Shown here piece by piece: positions 1-8,333 of a stretch of DNA of 61,599 nt. The DNA is taken from assembly GCF_030848565.1 (NCBI RefSeq), contig NZ_JAVDDV010000019.1, positions 1 to 61,599 of the forward strand, in the 5' to 3' direction. Position numbers and translations under genes: made by a program. The notes under the pieces were generated by a model, which saw only the letters and a list, made by a program, of their open reading frames with translations, did no database searches and had not been told where the DNA came from. Numbering within the stretch: position 1 is the first letter of the stretch; every line of letters begins with the position of its first letter. Origin of the DNA: Natronolimnohabitans sp. A-GB9 (GTDB taxonomy: Archaea > Halobacteriota > Halobacteria > Halobacteriales > Natrialbaceae).

Positions 1-241
1 CGGTCACTACATAAGGCCTTCGAACCAATAGTTCAAAGAGAGTGACTACCACCCGCACTTTTGTGATGTTTTCGAAGAACTATCCAACTGGTAGAGTTGA
101 CTCGATACACTCGAGGCATGGACCAACTACGAAGCGGGTCGTAGATTCGAGAACAGCTGATCACTCGACACTCCCTGGCCGCTCGAGCGCCACAGCCAAA
201 AGAAATCAGAGGTCAGTATACGGATCGCAGACGGGCTCTAG
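1..241. other. Left-edge non-coding stretch
   Basis: I see no convincing gene here. The short open frames have arginine/serine-rich translations typical of antisense or random GC-rich frames. The stretch leads directly into a palindromic repeat that abuts the first recognisable gene. Confidence 0.5.
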
Positions 242-350
242 ATACTGTCGGACAGCAGTCAGTGAGCCGTCGGTCGCGAACTCGCGGCCGCCACCGTCGG
301 CAACGGCCGCAGTCGTGCGACCGACGGTGACTCGTGCTGTCCGACAGTAT
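242..350. repeat. Family A palindromic repeat, copy 1 (109 bp)
   Basis: The element starts with ATACTGTCGGACAGCA and ends with the inverse TGCTGTCCGACAGTAT. The inner part is also palindromic (CGGTCGCGAACTCGCGGCCG facing CGGCCGCAGTCGTGCGACCG). It ends 2 nt before the stop codon of the minus-strand regulator. Related copies lie near 13.7, 24.0, 33.5, 40.05 and 40.9 kb. No protein is encoded, so it looks like a miniature transposable element. Confidence 0.85.
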
Positions 351-352
351 AG

Positions 353-925
353 TTAGATTTTCCCGATGCTCTCCTCGAGAAGCGATTCGAGTGTGCGAAT
401 CCGTTCTTTGAGAAACTCGACGTCAGTCTCCGAGCCCGTGTCCGTAGCCGAGGCCGATGGGGCTGTGTCTTCCGACGAAAATGCTGTCTCGTCCGGAACA
501 TCGGCTGCCTGTAAGAGAATGTCCTCGAACGCATCGTCGATCTCCTGGAGTTCGATAGCCATCTGAATTCCGTCGCGAACGAACTCGCTTCGGGTCTGGC
601 CCTGCTGTTCGGCAGCGGAGTCGGCGCTCTCGATCAGTGCGCGTGGGACGCGAACCGTTATCTTTCGCGTCTCTTGGAGGTCGTACTCCGACGACTGCTC
701 CGGGTCGCGATACCGGTTACCGCTCAAAATCGCCGCAACCTGGTAGTGGGTCGCACAGAGAACGATCGTCTCTCCCTCACCCTCCTCTGAGGAGGCAAGC
801 GAGTACTCCGCGAGGGAGTCCGCCGAACCGCAGATCTCACAGCCACCTCGAGCACCCCCATCTTCGTGCTGTTCCTGGTCAGGGTACTCGATGAAATCCT
901 CGGCGTCCGGTTGTTCTGCTGGCAT
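353..925 (-). CDS. Zinc-binding ribbon-helix-helix transcriptional regulator
   Basis: A 190-aa protein with three parts. Residues 29-60 hold Cys29, Cys32, Cys57 and His60, a likely single zinc site. Residues 88-126 look like a ribbon-helix-helix (CopG/Arc-type) DNA-binding domain, with the beta strand RKITVRVPRALIESA followed by SEFVRDGIQMAIEL. Residues about 168-190 (VEFLKERIRTLESLLEES) look like a short coiled coil, probably for oligomerisation. The family binds DNA as dimers and is often autoregulatory. An inverted repeat ACTATTA-N13-TAATAGT lies 29-55 nt upstream of the ATG and is a candidate operator. The target genes are unknown. The gene stands alone and ends beside a palindromic repeat. 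Confidence 0.8.
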   Translation of the reverse strand: MPAEQPDAEDFIEYPDQEQHEDGGARGGCEICGSADSLAEYSLASSEEGEGETIVLCATHYQVAAILSGNRYRDPEQSSEYDLQETRKITVRVPRALIESADSAAEQQGQTRSEFVRDGIQMAIELQEIDDAFEDILLQAADVPDETAFSSEDTAPSASATDTGSETDVEFLKERIRTLESLLEESIGKI

Positions 926-953
926 GTGCGATGGCGTCAGTCCTCGTATGTGT

Positions 954-980
954 ACTATTACAGTCGATCTACATAATAGT
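954..980. promoter_or_regulatory. Inverted repeat upstream of the RHH gene (candidate operator)
   Basis: ACTATTA and TAATAGT are perfect inverse 7-mers separated by 13 nt and centred about 42 nt upstream of the start codon. The AT-rich sequence here is also the likely promoter. Binding by the RHH protein itself is inferred from the habit of the family. Confidence 0.45.
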
Positions 981-1030
981 AGTCACGTTCCGAAATTACT
1001 GGTCGAGAAAACAGTTCGGGTCATGGATTA

Positions 1031-1111
1031 ATACGGTCTCCTGTAGTCAATTACCGCCGATCGCCGACCCCGTCCTGGCGATCGGCGGTAACTAGTTACA
1101 GCAGTCCGTAT
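1031..1111. repeat. Family B palindromic repeat, copy 1 (81 bp)
   Basis: It begins ATACGGTCTCCTGTAGTC and ends with GACTACAGG-like inverse sequence (GTTACAGCAGTCCGTAT). The inner palindrome is ACCGCCGATCGCC facing GGCGATCGGCGGT. Near-identical 81-bp copies occur at 8886-8966 and 13986-14066, and a shortened one at about 43979-44050. It is non-coding. Confidence 0.8.
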
Positions 1112-1189
1112 AAGAGGAACCGAACGAATCAGCAGGCGTCCGATCTCGTTGTATGATCTGTCACGGGTGGCGACGGCTGATCGCGTGCG

Positions 1190-1224
1190 GTCGGTGCATG
1201 GATCGTGTTGTCCGGTAGTAGTAT
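1190..1224. repeat. Family C repeat, partial copy
   Basis: The sequence GGTGCATGGATCGTGTTGTC followed by CGGTAGTAGTAT resembles the inverse of the start of family C elements (ATACTGCCGGACAACACGAT). Only one end is recognisable. The rest of 926-1468 holds no gene that I can support. Confidence 0.5.
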
Positions 1225-1468
1225 CAGAAACGGGCGTAGGGGGCGACCGACGTCTCGGCGTCACGGCTGGCAGGATCCGTTCACGTAACGACCCCGGTAT
1301 CATGCACTCGAGAGCGGTCGAGATAGTCATGCGTTCCCGACGGTCAGCCAGTCGAACGGGCAACGATAACCGCGTCCCGGAGCAACCGCAGTTCCGCTCG
1401 TAGAACCTGAAACGGCGTACAGATCCCCTATCGGACAGTAGCAGCTGCCCCGTTCGAAGCCGATAGGA

Positions 1469-2362
1469 TCACTCGTCGGGTTCGACACGCTCGAGTGCGC
1501 GACGATACGCGTCGACGTATCGGAGTCGCGAAGGGAGCGACGGGACGGTAGCGCGTACGAGTGCGGTCCAGGCGTCAAAGAGCCGTTGTCGCCAGGACGA
1601 CCACGGGAGTCCGTACGCGTCCCGAACCGTGTCCGGGAGCGTCCCGATTCCGACGGTCGCGTACAGTGGGCCGAAGACGTGGCCCTGGCGAAACAACGCT
1701 CGCTGAAGTTCCCGACCGCATGGTCCGACCGCGAGTTCCGCGTCGAGCATCCGCTCGTAGTACTCGAAGAACTCGGCCAGTGTCTCGGGATACGCCGACA
1801 CCGGGATTCCAAACAACTGCCCGAACAGTTTGGACTCCTGGTAGTAGGCAGTACGGTCCCGATTCGAGAGTGGTTCGACGTACGTCTCGTACGCTGTCAG
1901 CGACTGTTCGATCAGGGTGGCGTGAACCCACAGGAGGAGTTCGGGGTCAGTCGCCGTGTAGGAGTCACCGGATTCGAACCGACCGGGATCCTCGTCTATC
2001 GTCCCGGTGACCGCCGTGTGTAGTTCGCGGACTGCGAGTGCGGCCTCGACTGCGGTGTCGACGTCGCCGAAGATGATCGCGTGCACGTAGTCGAACGTGC
2101 GTCTGAATCGACCGACAGGATCCGCATCGAAATCGCTGTGATCGGCGACGCCGGCAGCAACGAGTGGATGAGCGAGCTGAAGCAAGATTGCGCTGAGGCC
2201 GCTCGCAAAGAGCGATCGCTCCCGTCTAACGGACCACATGGTCGAATCGGGGCCGAAAAACCCGTGTTCGGGCACGTCGACGTCCTCGACGAGAGTCGCG
2301 ATATCTCGCGGCAGAGATTGGTGGTCGAGGGTCCCGGTCCCGTCGTACTCGAACCGATCCAT
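1469..2362 (-). CDS. MpaB/rubber-oxygenase-like (DUF2236) family protein
   Basis: A 297-aa protein resembling the DUF2236 family, which includes fungal MpaB and latex-clearing rubber oxygenases. Supporting segments are WSVRRERSLFASGLSAILLQ, then LAHPLVAAGVADHSDF, the FDYVHAIIFG segment and a region with ELLLWVHATLIEQS and YYQESKLFGQLFGIP. In the family these helical segments surround a haem, and the conserved His residues (HP and VHA) fit that role. The substrate here cannot be told. The start MDRFEYDGTG is the only good candidate. It is followed on the same strand by the lyase operon's 3' end, with a 155-nt gap on that side, and seems to be independently transcribed. Confidence 0.8.
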   Translation of the reverse strand: MDRFEYDGTGTLDHQSLPRDIATLVEDVDVPEHGFFGPDSTMWSVRRERSLFASGLSAILLQLAHPLVAAGVADHSDFDADPVGRFRRTFDYVHAIIFGDVDTAVEAALAVRELHTAVTGTIDEDPGRFESGDSYTATDPELLLWVHATLIEQSLTAYETYVEPLSNRDRTAYYQESKLFGQLFGIPVSAYPETLAEFFEYYERMLDAELAVGPCGRELQRALFRQGHVFGPLYATVGIGTLPDTVRDAYGLPWSSWRQRLFDAWTALVRATVPSLPSRLRYVDAYRRALERVEPDE

Positions 2363-2517
2363 GGCGACGTGCTACGAGTTACGGCTACGAATACCCTGTG
2401 TACGCATAATCCGGTATCACGGCTATGTGACGGGCAACGCGCTGCTAGTCGCGGTTGCAGCCGGTGGTGACGAGCCTACTGATAACCGAAGCGCCGATCG
2501 GGAGCGTTTCGACCGGA

Positions 2518-3465
2518 CTACTCCGATTCGAGGTCGTCCCCGAGCGAGCCCTCGTATTTCTCCTGTTCCTCGTCAGGGAGATATCGCTGTTCCCACTCGA
2601 CGACCTCGGGGAACCCGGAGAATTCGTGGAGGCTACCGACCGGTTGGGCGTCGAAGTCGTCGTCGATATCTCGCATCGCCCCGACGGGGTCGTCGGCGAA
2701 GGCGCTGAGATCGGCGTGGACGTTCGCGATCGTCGACAGCGTCGATGCGATGGGGAACAAGACGAGGTCGAACCCCCACTCCTCGAGCGACGACAGGTCG
2801 ACGTACGGCGACGAGCCGAGATCGCCGACGAAGTTGTAGACGATCGGGCCATCGACCTCGCGGCCGATGCGCTCGAGTTCGTCCCCGTCGGTGGGGCCCT
2901 CGACGAACGCGACGTCGGCACCGACCTCGAGGAAGGCGTTGACGCGGTCGATCGCCTCCTCGAGCGAGCCGTCGCCGGTGCCGCGAGCGTCGGTCCGAGC
3001 GATGAGAACGAACTCCTCGGCGCGCTCGTCCCGGACGTCGGCCGCGGCTTCGATCTTGCCAACCGCTTGCGCCCGTGGGATGACCTGACGGCCTTTCGTG
3101 TGCCCGCAGCGTTTGGGGAACGTCTGGTCTTCGATGTGGATGGCGCCGACGCCGGCTTTGATATACTCGCGGACCGTCCGGACGACGTTCGTGGCGTTTC
3201 CGTAGCCGTTGTCGGCGTCGGCGATGAGCGGGACGTCGATCCGTTCCTGGATGTTCGCGGCGTTTTCGATCATCTCCGGCATCGTGATGAAGCCGGCATC
3301 GGGGTAGCCGGTCTTCGACAGCGACGTCCCGTACCCGGTCATGTAGATCGCATCGAAGCCGACGGTGTCGGCGACGGCGGCCGTCAGCGGATCGTGGACG
3401 CCGGGACAGACCAGCAGTTCGTCGCGCTCGAGGAGGTCCCGAAGCGCTGCACCGGTGTCGGTCAT
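2518..3465 (-). CDS. Isocitrate lyase/PEP-mutase family lyase
   Basis: A 315-aa TIM-barrel enzyme of the isocitrate lyase/phosphoenolpyruvate mutase superfamily. It carries the family signature KRCGH at residues 118-122, including the active-site Cys, the Mg-binding ADADNGYG segment at 82-89 and the IHIEDQ strand at 109-114. Members cleave or rearrange C-C or C-P bonds (2-methylisocitrate lyase, oxaloacetate decarboxylase, carboxyphosphonoenolpyruvate mutase). The length fits a 2-methylisocitrate-lyase or carboxyvinyl-carboxyphosphonate-mutase-like member better than true isocitrate lyase, which is longer. It is the last gene of the hyuA-hyuB-amidase operon, 57 nt after the hydrolase gene. 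The exact reaction is unresolved, and the context suggests it handles a carbon skeleton released by the upstream steps. Confidence 0.85.
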   Translation of the reverse strand: MTDTGAALRDLLERDELLVCPGVHDPLTAAVADTVGFDAIYMTGYGTSLSKTGYPDAGFITMPEMIENAANIQERIDVPLIADADNGYGNATNVVRTVREYIKAGVGAIHIEDQTFPKRCGHTKGRQVIPRAQAVGKIEAAADVRDERAEEFVLIARTDARGTGDGSLEEAIDRVNAFLEVGADVAFVEGPTDGDELERIGREVDGPIVYNFVGDLGSSPYVDLSSLEEWGFDLVLFPIASTLSTIANVHADLSAFADDPVGAMRDIDDDFDAQPVGSLHEFSGFPEVVEWEQRYLPDEEQEKYEGSLGDDLESE

Positions 3466-3522
3466 GGTCGATCACACGGCAGGTGTGGGGAAGTCGATGT
3501 CGATACGGTTCGATCGTCGGTT

Positions 3523-4173
3523 TCAGTCGTCATTGACGGAGGTTTCATTGTCGGAGAGATGTTCGAGGACGGCGTCGGTCGTGACCACGTCGCCGTACTT
3601 TGCGTCGATGTCGAAGAGGTTGGCCCGGTGTGGCCCCTCGGCGCGATCGCCGACCGCGTCGGCAGGAACGATCGTTCGGTAGCCGTACTGGAGACTGTCG
3701 ACGGCCGTCGCGCGAACGCAGCCGCTGGTCGTCACGCCAGCGAGAACGAGCGTGTCGACCCGGTTCGTCGTCAGTTCGGTCTGCAAGTCGGTTCCGAAGA
3801 ACGCGCTCGCGTACTTCTTGAGGATCACCCGTTCGTCGTCGACGGGAGCGATGCGGTCGTCGACCGCGACTGCGTCGGTGCCGAGTTGAAGTTCGCGCAA
3901 CGCGGGCACTTTCTCGACGAACCGACCGGCATCGCCGTAGGACTCTTCGTAGGCGACGGTCGTGAAATACCGGGGCAGATCGTGCTCGCGGAAGGTCTCG
4001 AGCAGCCGTTCGGTTTCCGCAAGGACGTCTGTCACGTCCGCGCCGAGGTCGGTGTCGGGGTCGGTAAAGGCGTTTATCAGGTCGATCACGAGCAACGCGG
4101 GACGGTCGCCGAGGCCGACGCTCGAGCCGAAGTCGGACTCGTCGTAGCCGTCGAAGTCGTGTGGCCAGTTCAT
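3523..4173 (-). CDS. Isochorismatase-family hydrolase, N-carbamoylsarcosine-amidase-like
   Basis: A 216-aa cysteine hydrolase. The catalytic triad is visible: Asp31 in ALLVIDLINAF, Lys119 or Lys120 in RVILKKYASAF and the nucleophile Cys152 in LAGVTTSGCVRATAVDS. The tail VGDRAEGPHRANLFDIDAKY strongly resembles N-carbamoylsarcosine amidohydrolase, which converts N-carbamoylsarcosine to sarcosine, CO2 and ammonia. It starts 14 nt after hyuB and is followed by the lyase gene, so it is co-transcribed. With HyuA/HyuB opening a hydantoin-type ring, the product would be an N-carbamoyl amino acid, which is a substrate for this enzyme. The substrate is inferred. Other N-carbamoyl compounds are possible. 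Confidence 0.85.
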   Translation of the reverse strand: MNWPHDFDGYDESDFGSSVGLGDRPALLVIDLINAFTDPDTDLGADVTDVLAETERLLETFREHDLPRYFTTVAYEESYGDAGRFVEKVPALRELQLGTDAVAVDDRIAPVDDERVILKKYASAFFGTDLQTELTTNRVDTLVLAGVTTSGCVRATAVDSLQYGYRTIVPADAVGDRAEGPHRANLFDIDAKYGDVVTTDAVLEHLSDNETSVNDD

Positions 4174-4187
4174 AACGTGTAACCGGG

Positions 4188-6044
4188 TCAGTCGTGGCGC
4201 TCTTCGAACGCTCGGCGTTCTTCAGCGATCCGTGCTTCGAGTTCCTCGTCGTCGGGTAGCGGCCCGTAGTCGAACGACTCGAGGCCCCCACGACTCGAGC
4301 GGATGGCATCGCGTCGCTCGTCGGTCGCCGCGGCGTCGGCGGTGCCGTCGTCGGCGAGGACGACGCCGTACTCCTCTCGAGCGGCCGATTCGGAGACGAG
4401 GCCGCGTTCTACTTCCGTAGCGACGACTGCCGGGTCACGCTCGAGTGGGTCGCCGAGTCCGCCACCGCCGGCAGTACGGAAGACGAGTTTGTCGCCGGCC
4501 TCGACGGGAACGTTCTCGACCTTCGAGGGCAGTTCCTCCTCGGTGCCGTCGGTTCGGACGAGTTTCTTCTCGCTGGTCTGGGCGTGTTTCCCGCCGTCGA
4601 CGCCCCACGGGTAGGTGTGTGCGCGGTCGTCCTGGAACGTGATCGCGCCTGGTTCCTCGAACGTGTAGACCTTCGTGATGCCGTGGCCGCCGCGGAACTC
4701 GCCGGCGCCGCCGGTGTCGGTTCGAGTGCTGTACTCGTCGATCGAAAGCGGATAGTAGGCTTCCTGGTACTCCGCGGGAACGGTCCGGAACAGCGGCCAC
4801 CACGAGTGGCCATCGAGTCCGTCACCGCCCGGACGGGCCGGAATGCCACCGTAGAGGATCTCGAGCATCTGGAAGTCGTTACCTTCCGAGTCGGTCCCCG
4901 CGTAGACGAGGTTCGGCGACGTCCCGTAGCTGCCCGCGACCGAGAAGTCGTCGATGAGCTTCGAGAACGTGGCCTGCAGGACGTCGAACTGACGGGCCAT
5001 CATCGGCAGGCGGTTGCCAAGCGCCGCCGGGAACTCCGGCTGAACGACGGTCCCCTCGGGAAGGGTCACCTCGAAGAGGTCGTAGTAGCCGTCGTTGAAC
5101 GTCAGCAGGGGGTCGAAGGCCATGATGAGGAAGACCCCAGTGAACATTTTGAACATCTGCTCGTTCAGCAGGAAGTTCACCGTTCCTGGCACCTGCTCGT
5201 CCGTCCCGGTCCAGTCGAGGTAGACGGTGTCGCCCTCCCGGTAGATCTCGAGGTGGAGTTTGATCGGCCCGTTGCCCATCCCGTCGTCGTCGACGTAGTC
5301 CTCGAAGGTGTACCGCTCCCCTTCGGGGATGAACTCGTGGATGAGGTCGATCATCCCGTCGCGGGTGCGATCGAGGATGGCGTCGCAGGCGTCGACGTAC
5401 GTCTCCTTGCCGAAGCGATCGCAGAGTTCGTGGACGCGGGTCTCCGCGGCTTTCGTCCCCGCCGCCAGCGCCTTGATGTCGGCTTCGGCGTGTTCGGGAA
5501 GTCGGGTGTTGTGCGCGAACGTCTCGAGCAGTTCGCTGTCGAAGGTGCCCTCCTTGTAGAGTTTGACTGGCGGTAGTCGCATCCCCTCCTCGAAGATCGT
5601 CGTCGCCTGAACGGGCATGCTGCCCGGCGTCTTGCCGCCGACGTCCATCAGGTTCCCCCACTGGCTCGAAAAGCCCACGAGGTCGTCCTCGTAGAAGATC
5701 GGCCGCAACAGGAGCATGTCAGGGGTGTGTGAGACGGCGCCGGCGCACATGTAGGGGTCGTTCGTCGCGATCACGTCGCCCTCGGCGAGATCCTCGCGGT
5801 CGAACGGTGAGTTCTCGAGGATGGTGTCGATGGCCGAACCGAACTGTCCCATGACCATCCGCCCCTCGGCGTCCGCGATGAGTGGGAACTGATCGGACTG
5901 TTCGCGGATGACGGGGCTGATCGCCGTCGTTTCGACGACCCGGTCCATCTCGTGGCGGGTGTTCGAAAGCGTGCTCTCGATGATGTCCAGCGTGGTCTGG
6001 TCGACGTCGTGTTCGCCGACGAAATCAGGTGTCTCGGTGCTCAT
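4188..6044 (-). CDS. hyuB: Hydantoinase/oxoprolinase subunit B (HyuB)
   Basis: A 618-aa protein of the hydantoinase B/oxoprolinase family. The family signature lies near residues 95-110 (TNDPYMCAGAVSHTPDM), where Asp and His residues are likely metal ligands. Other family-like segments are QGSMPVQATTIFEEG-type sequence and, near the C-terminus, GGAGEFRGGHGITKVY and RTAGGGGLGDPLERDP. With HyuA it forms ATP-dependent amidohydrolases acting on hydantoins or 5-oxoproline. It overlaps the end of hyuA by 4 nt (ATGA), showing translational coupling and probably a 1:1 complex. It is clearly different from the two acetone-carboxylase alpha paralogues near 54.5 and 59 kb, which are more than 200 aa longer. 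Confidence 0.9.
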   Translation of the reverse strand: MSTETPDFVGEHDVDQTTLDIIESTLSNTRHEMDRVVETTAISPVIREQSDQFPLIADAEGRMVMGQFGSAIDTILENSPFDREDLAEGDVIATNDPYMCAGAVSHTPDMLLLRPIFYEDDLVGFSSQWGNLMDVGGKTPGSMPVQATTIFEEGMRLPPVKLYKEGTFDSELLETFAHNTRLPEHAEADIKALAAGTKAAETRVHELCDRFGKETYVDACDAILDRTRDGMIDLIHEFIPEGERYTFEDYVDDDGMGNGPIKLHLEIYREGDTVYLDWTGTDEQVPGTVNFLLNEQMFKMFTGVFLIMAFDPLLTFNDGYYDLFEVTLPEGTVVQPEFPAALGNRLPMMARQFDVLQATFSKLIDDFSVAGSYGTSPNLVYAGTDSEGNDFQMLEILYGGIPARPGGDGLDGHSWWPLFRTVPAEYQEAYYPLSIDEYSTRTDTGGAGEFRGGHGITKVYTFEEPGAITFQDDRAHTYPWGVDGGKHAQTSEKKLVRTDGTEEELPSKVENVPVEAGDKLVFRTAGGGGLGDPLERDPAVVATEVERGLVSESAAREEYGVVLADDGTADAAATDERRDAIRSSRGGLESFDYGPLPDDEELEARIAEERRAFEERHD

Positions 6045-8101
6045 TGGCGCTTCCCTCTGTTGATCTCGATGTTTCCATAGCGGTCGATAGTCGCGGTGTG
6101 ATCCGGCTGGACGACGACAGTCGAGTCGTCGTCGGTGACGATAGCCGGACCGTCGAGTTCGTTGCCCGGCCGCAGTTCGGTTCGGTCGTAGATCGGCGTC
6201 TCGTGGTGGTCACCGTCGAAGTAGATGTCGTTGGTGTCGATCTCGGCGTTGCTTGGGTCGGGGTCGGTCAGTTCCTCCTCTTCGATGGTCACGCCCTGGA
6301 CCGATCCTTTGCCGATGACCCGGAGGTTCGCGATCTCGAGCGGCGCATCGAGCGAAAACCCGAACTGGCGGTCGTGACGGGCCTCGAAGTCGTCTTTGAT
6401 CTCCGCGAGACCGGCCTCCCGAAGGTTCTCGATCGCGACCGGGATCGACATCTGGATGTCCTGTCGGAAGTACCGACACTCGGCGACGTAGTCGAACGAC
6501 TGATCGGTGTCGTCGACGCCTTCGGCGGCGAGCCACTCACTGGCCTCCGTTTCGAGTTCCTGTAGCTTCTCGTAGACGTCTTCCCCGTCGACGTCTGCCT
6601 CGGTCTCGAGGTAGGTCTCCGAGAACTCGTTTTGGACGTCCGAGGTGAGAAAGCCGAACGCGGACATAACGCCCGGTCCGGGCGGGACGATCAGTGGATA
6701 GGCATCCATCACATCCGCGAGGGCGGTGGCGTGCATCGGGCCGGCGCCGCCGAAGGCGACGAGTCCGAACTCGCGAGGGTCGTAGCCCCGTTCGACGGAA
6801 ACGACGCGAAGCGCGCCGTGCATGTTCTCGTTGACAATATCGAGGATAGCCTGTGCGGCCTCCTCGACTGTGCTCCCGCGCTCGTCGGCGATCGTCGCCA
6901 CGGCGTCGCGGGCGGCCTCCCGGTCGAGTTCCATTCGTCCGCCGAGGCGAACCGTCGGCGGGATCCGACCGAGGACGACGTTCGCGTCGGTGACAGTGGG
7001 TTCCTCCCCGCCCTGGCCGTAACACGCGGGTCCCGGATCCGCCCCGGCGCTTTCGGGCCCGACCTGCAGGGAGCCGTTCAGTTGGACGCGGGCAATCGAG
7101 CCGCCGCCGGCGCCGACCGTGTTCACGTCGACCGCCCGCGATTTGAACTCCCGGTAGCCGACTTTCGTCTGGCGGGTCGTCTCGGGCGTGCCGCCCTCGA
7201 CGAGCGACACGTCGGTCGAGGTGCCGCCCATATCGAGGGTCAACACGTCGGGAACGCCCTTCTTCGAGGCGATAGTCGCCGCCCCGACGACGCCGCCGCT
7301 CGGTCCGGATAGGGCGAGTTCGACCGGTCGGCGCTTGGCAGCCTCGGAACTCATCAGTCCGCCGTCGGACCGAACGACGTTCATCGTGGCCGTCGAGCCG
7401 GCCGCGGCGAGCGACTCGTCTAACTCCTCGAGATACTCGATGACCGTCGGCCGCGCGTAGTCGTTGATGACGGTCGTCAGCGTCCGTTCGTACTCGCCGT
7501 ACTCCGGAACGATCTCCGAGGAGATGGAGACGGGCAGCTCCGGGGCTTCCTCGGCGACGATTTCGCGGACGCGCTCCTCGTGGCAGGGGTTGAGATACGA
7601 GTTCAACAGCGCGACAGTCAACGACTCGACGCCGGCCGCCTCGAGGTCCCGAACCGCGTCTCTGACGGCCGCTTCGTCGAGTGGTTCCGTCTCTACACCG
7701 TCGGGTGCACTGATCGTGCCGGCGACGCCTCGTGTATCCACGAGGTCGGCGAGGGGCTCCGGTTTCTCCATATCCATCCACCCATAGAGCGGGCCGGGTG
7801 TCCACGCCCGTGCGAGGTGGAGGACGTCCTCGTGGCCTGCCGTCGTGATGAGTCCGACGCGCGCGCCCGTCTCCTCTAAGAGCATGTTCGTCACGACCGT
7901 CGTCCCGTGAAACAGGAGGTCGAGGTCGGAGACCGACGTCCCTGCCTTCTCCGTCGCCTCCTCGACGCCGCGTATCACCCCTTCCGAAGGGTTTGCGGGC
8001 GTCGAGAGGACCTTGTCGATCGTAAGTTCGTGTGTCGCTTCGTCGAAGACGATGACGTCCGTGAACGTCCCACCGACGTCGACGCCGAGATTATGTGTCA
8101 T
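6041..8101 (-). CDS. hyuA: Hydantoinase/oxoprolinase subunit A (HyuA)
   Basis: A 686-aa protein with the HyuA ASKHA-type ATPase fold. The N-terminal phosphate loop is DVGGTFTDV at residues 8-16, the second is LTLDMGGTSTDVSLVEGG and the third is LVAFGGAGPMHATALA. It couples ATP hydrolysis (substrate phosphorylation) to ring opening by the HyuB subunit. The length is standard for the family. It is the first gene of a four-gene operon. A TATA-like box and a perfect 16-bp palindrome lie within 80 nt upstream. A divergent HTH_10 regulator pseudogene lies beyond. The cluster may degrade N-methylhydantoin or another cyclic ureide. Specificity cannot be read from sequence. Confidence 0.9.
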   Translation of the reverse strand: MTHNLGVDVGGTFTDVIVFDEATHELTIDKVLSTPANPSEGVIRGVEEATEKAGTSVSDLDLLFHGTTVVTNMLLEETGARVGLITTAGHEDVLHLARAWTPGPLYGWMDMEKPEPLADLVDTRGVAGTISAPDGVETEPLDEAAVRDAVRDLEAAGVESLTVALLNSYLNPCHEERVREIVAEEAPELPVSISSEIVPEYGEYERTLTTVINDYARPTVIEYLEELDESLAAAGSTATMNVVRSDGGLMSSEAAKRRPVELALSGPSGGVVGAATIASKKGVPDVLTLDMGGTSTDVSLVEGGTPETTRQTKVGYREFKSRAVDVNTVGAGGGSIARVQLNGSLQVGPESAGADPGPACYGQGGEEPTVTDANVVLGRIPPTVRLGGRMELDREAARDAVATIADERGSTVEEAAQAILDIVNENMHGALRVVSVERGYDPREFGLVAFGGAGPMHATALADVMDAYPLIVPPGPGVMSAFGFLTSDVQNEFSETYLETEADVDGEDVYEKLQELETEASEWLAAEGVDDTDQSFDYVAECRYFRQDIQMSIPVAIENLREAGLAEIKDDFEARHDRQFGFSLDAPLEIANLRVIGKGSVQGVTIEEEELTDPDPSNAEIDTNDIYFDGDHHETPIYDRTELRPGNELDGPAIVTDDDSTVVVQPDHTATIDRYGNIEINRGKRQ

Positions 8102-8149
8102 ACGGTATCGTGCAGTATGATAGAGACTGCGTTGGGGAGTAAGGATTCC

Positions 8150-8165
8150 CCCAACACGTGTTGGG
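8150..8165. promoter_or_regulatory. Perfect 16-bp palindrome in the hyuA promoter
   Basis: CCCAACACGTGTTGGG reads identically on both strands and lies 49-64 nt upstream of the hyuA ATG. It sits just downstream of the TATA-like box, where a bound protein would block the initiation complex. This is a likely repressor operator (inference). Confidence 0.6.
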
Positions 8166-8167
8166 AG

Positions 8168-8178
8168 ATTATATAAAA
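8168..8178 (-). promoter_or_regulatory. TATA-like box of the hyuA operon
   Basis: On the minus strand the sequence reads TTTTATATAAT, about 70 nt upstream of the hyuA start. Archaeal initiation about 25 nt downstream would fall near 8147, next to the palindrome at 8150-8165. Confidence 0.5.
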
Positions 8179-8333
8179 TTGAGTTCGAAGGATCGACGAC
8201 GGACGGGTGGAGAACGGACGTTCTGACTCGGCAGCGAGTCGTCTCTCGGTTGCGCCGGAACCGCGATGGGAGTCCAACTCGAGTGCTGCTAGAGCGTTAT
8301 GAGTGGGGGTTGTGTTGGCACCGCAAAGAGTCG

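Noticed and set aside
1960-1990. A GATTCGAACC string resembling a tRNA T-arm
   Set aside because: It lies inside the oxygenase gene in frame, and no acceptor or anticodon stem can be built around it.
2455-4182. A 575-codon open frame on the plus strand opposite the lyase and amidase genes
   Set aside because: It is antisense to two clear enzymes. Its composition (Val, Asp, Arg-rich) is the usual mirror of GC-rich haloarchaeal genes.
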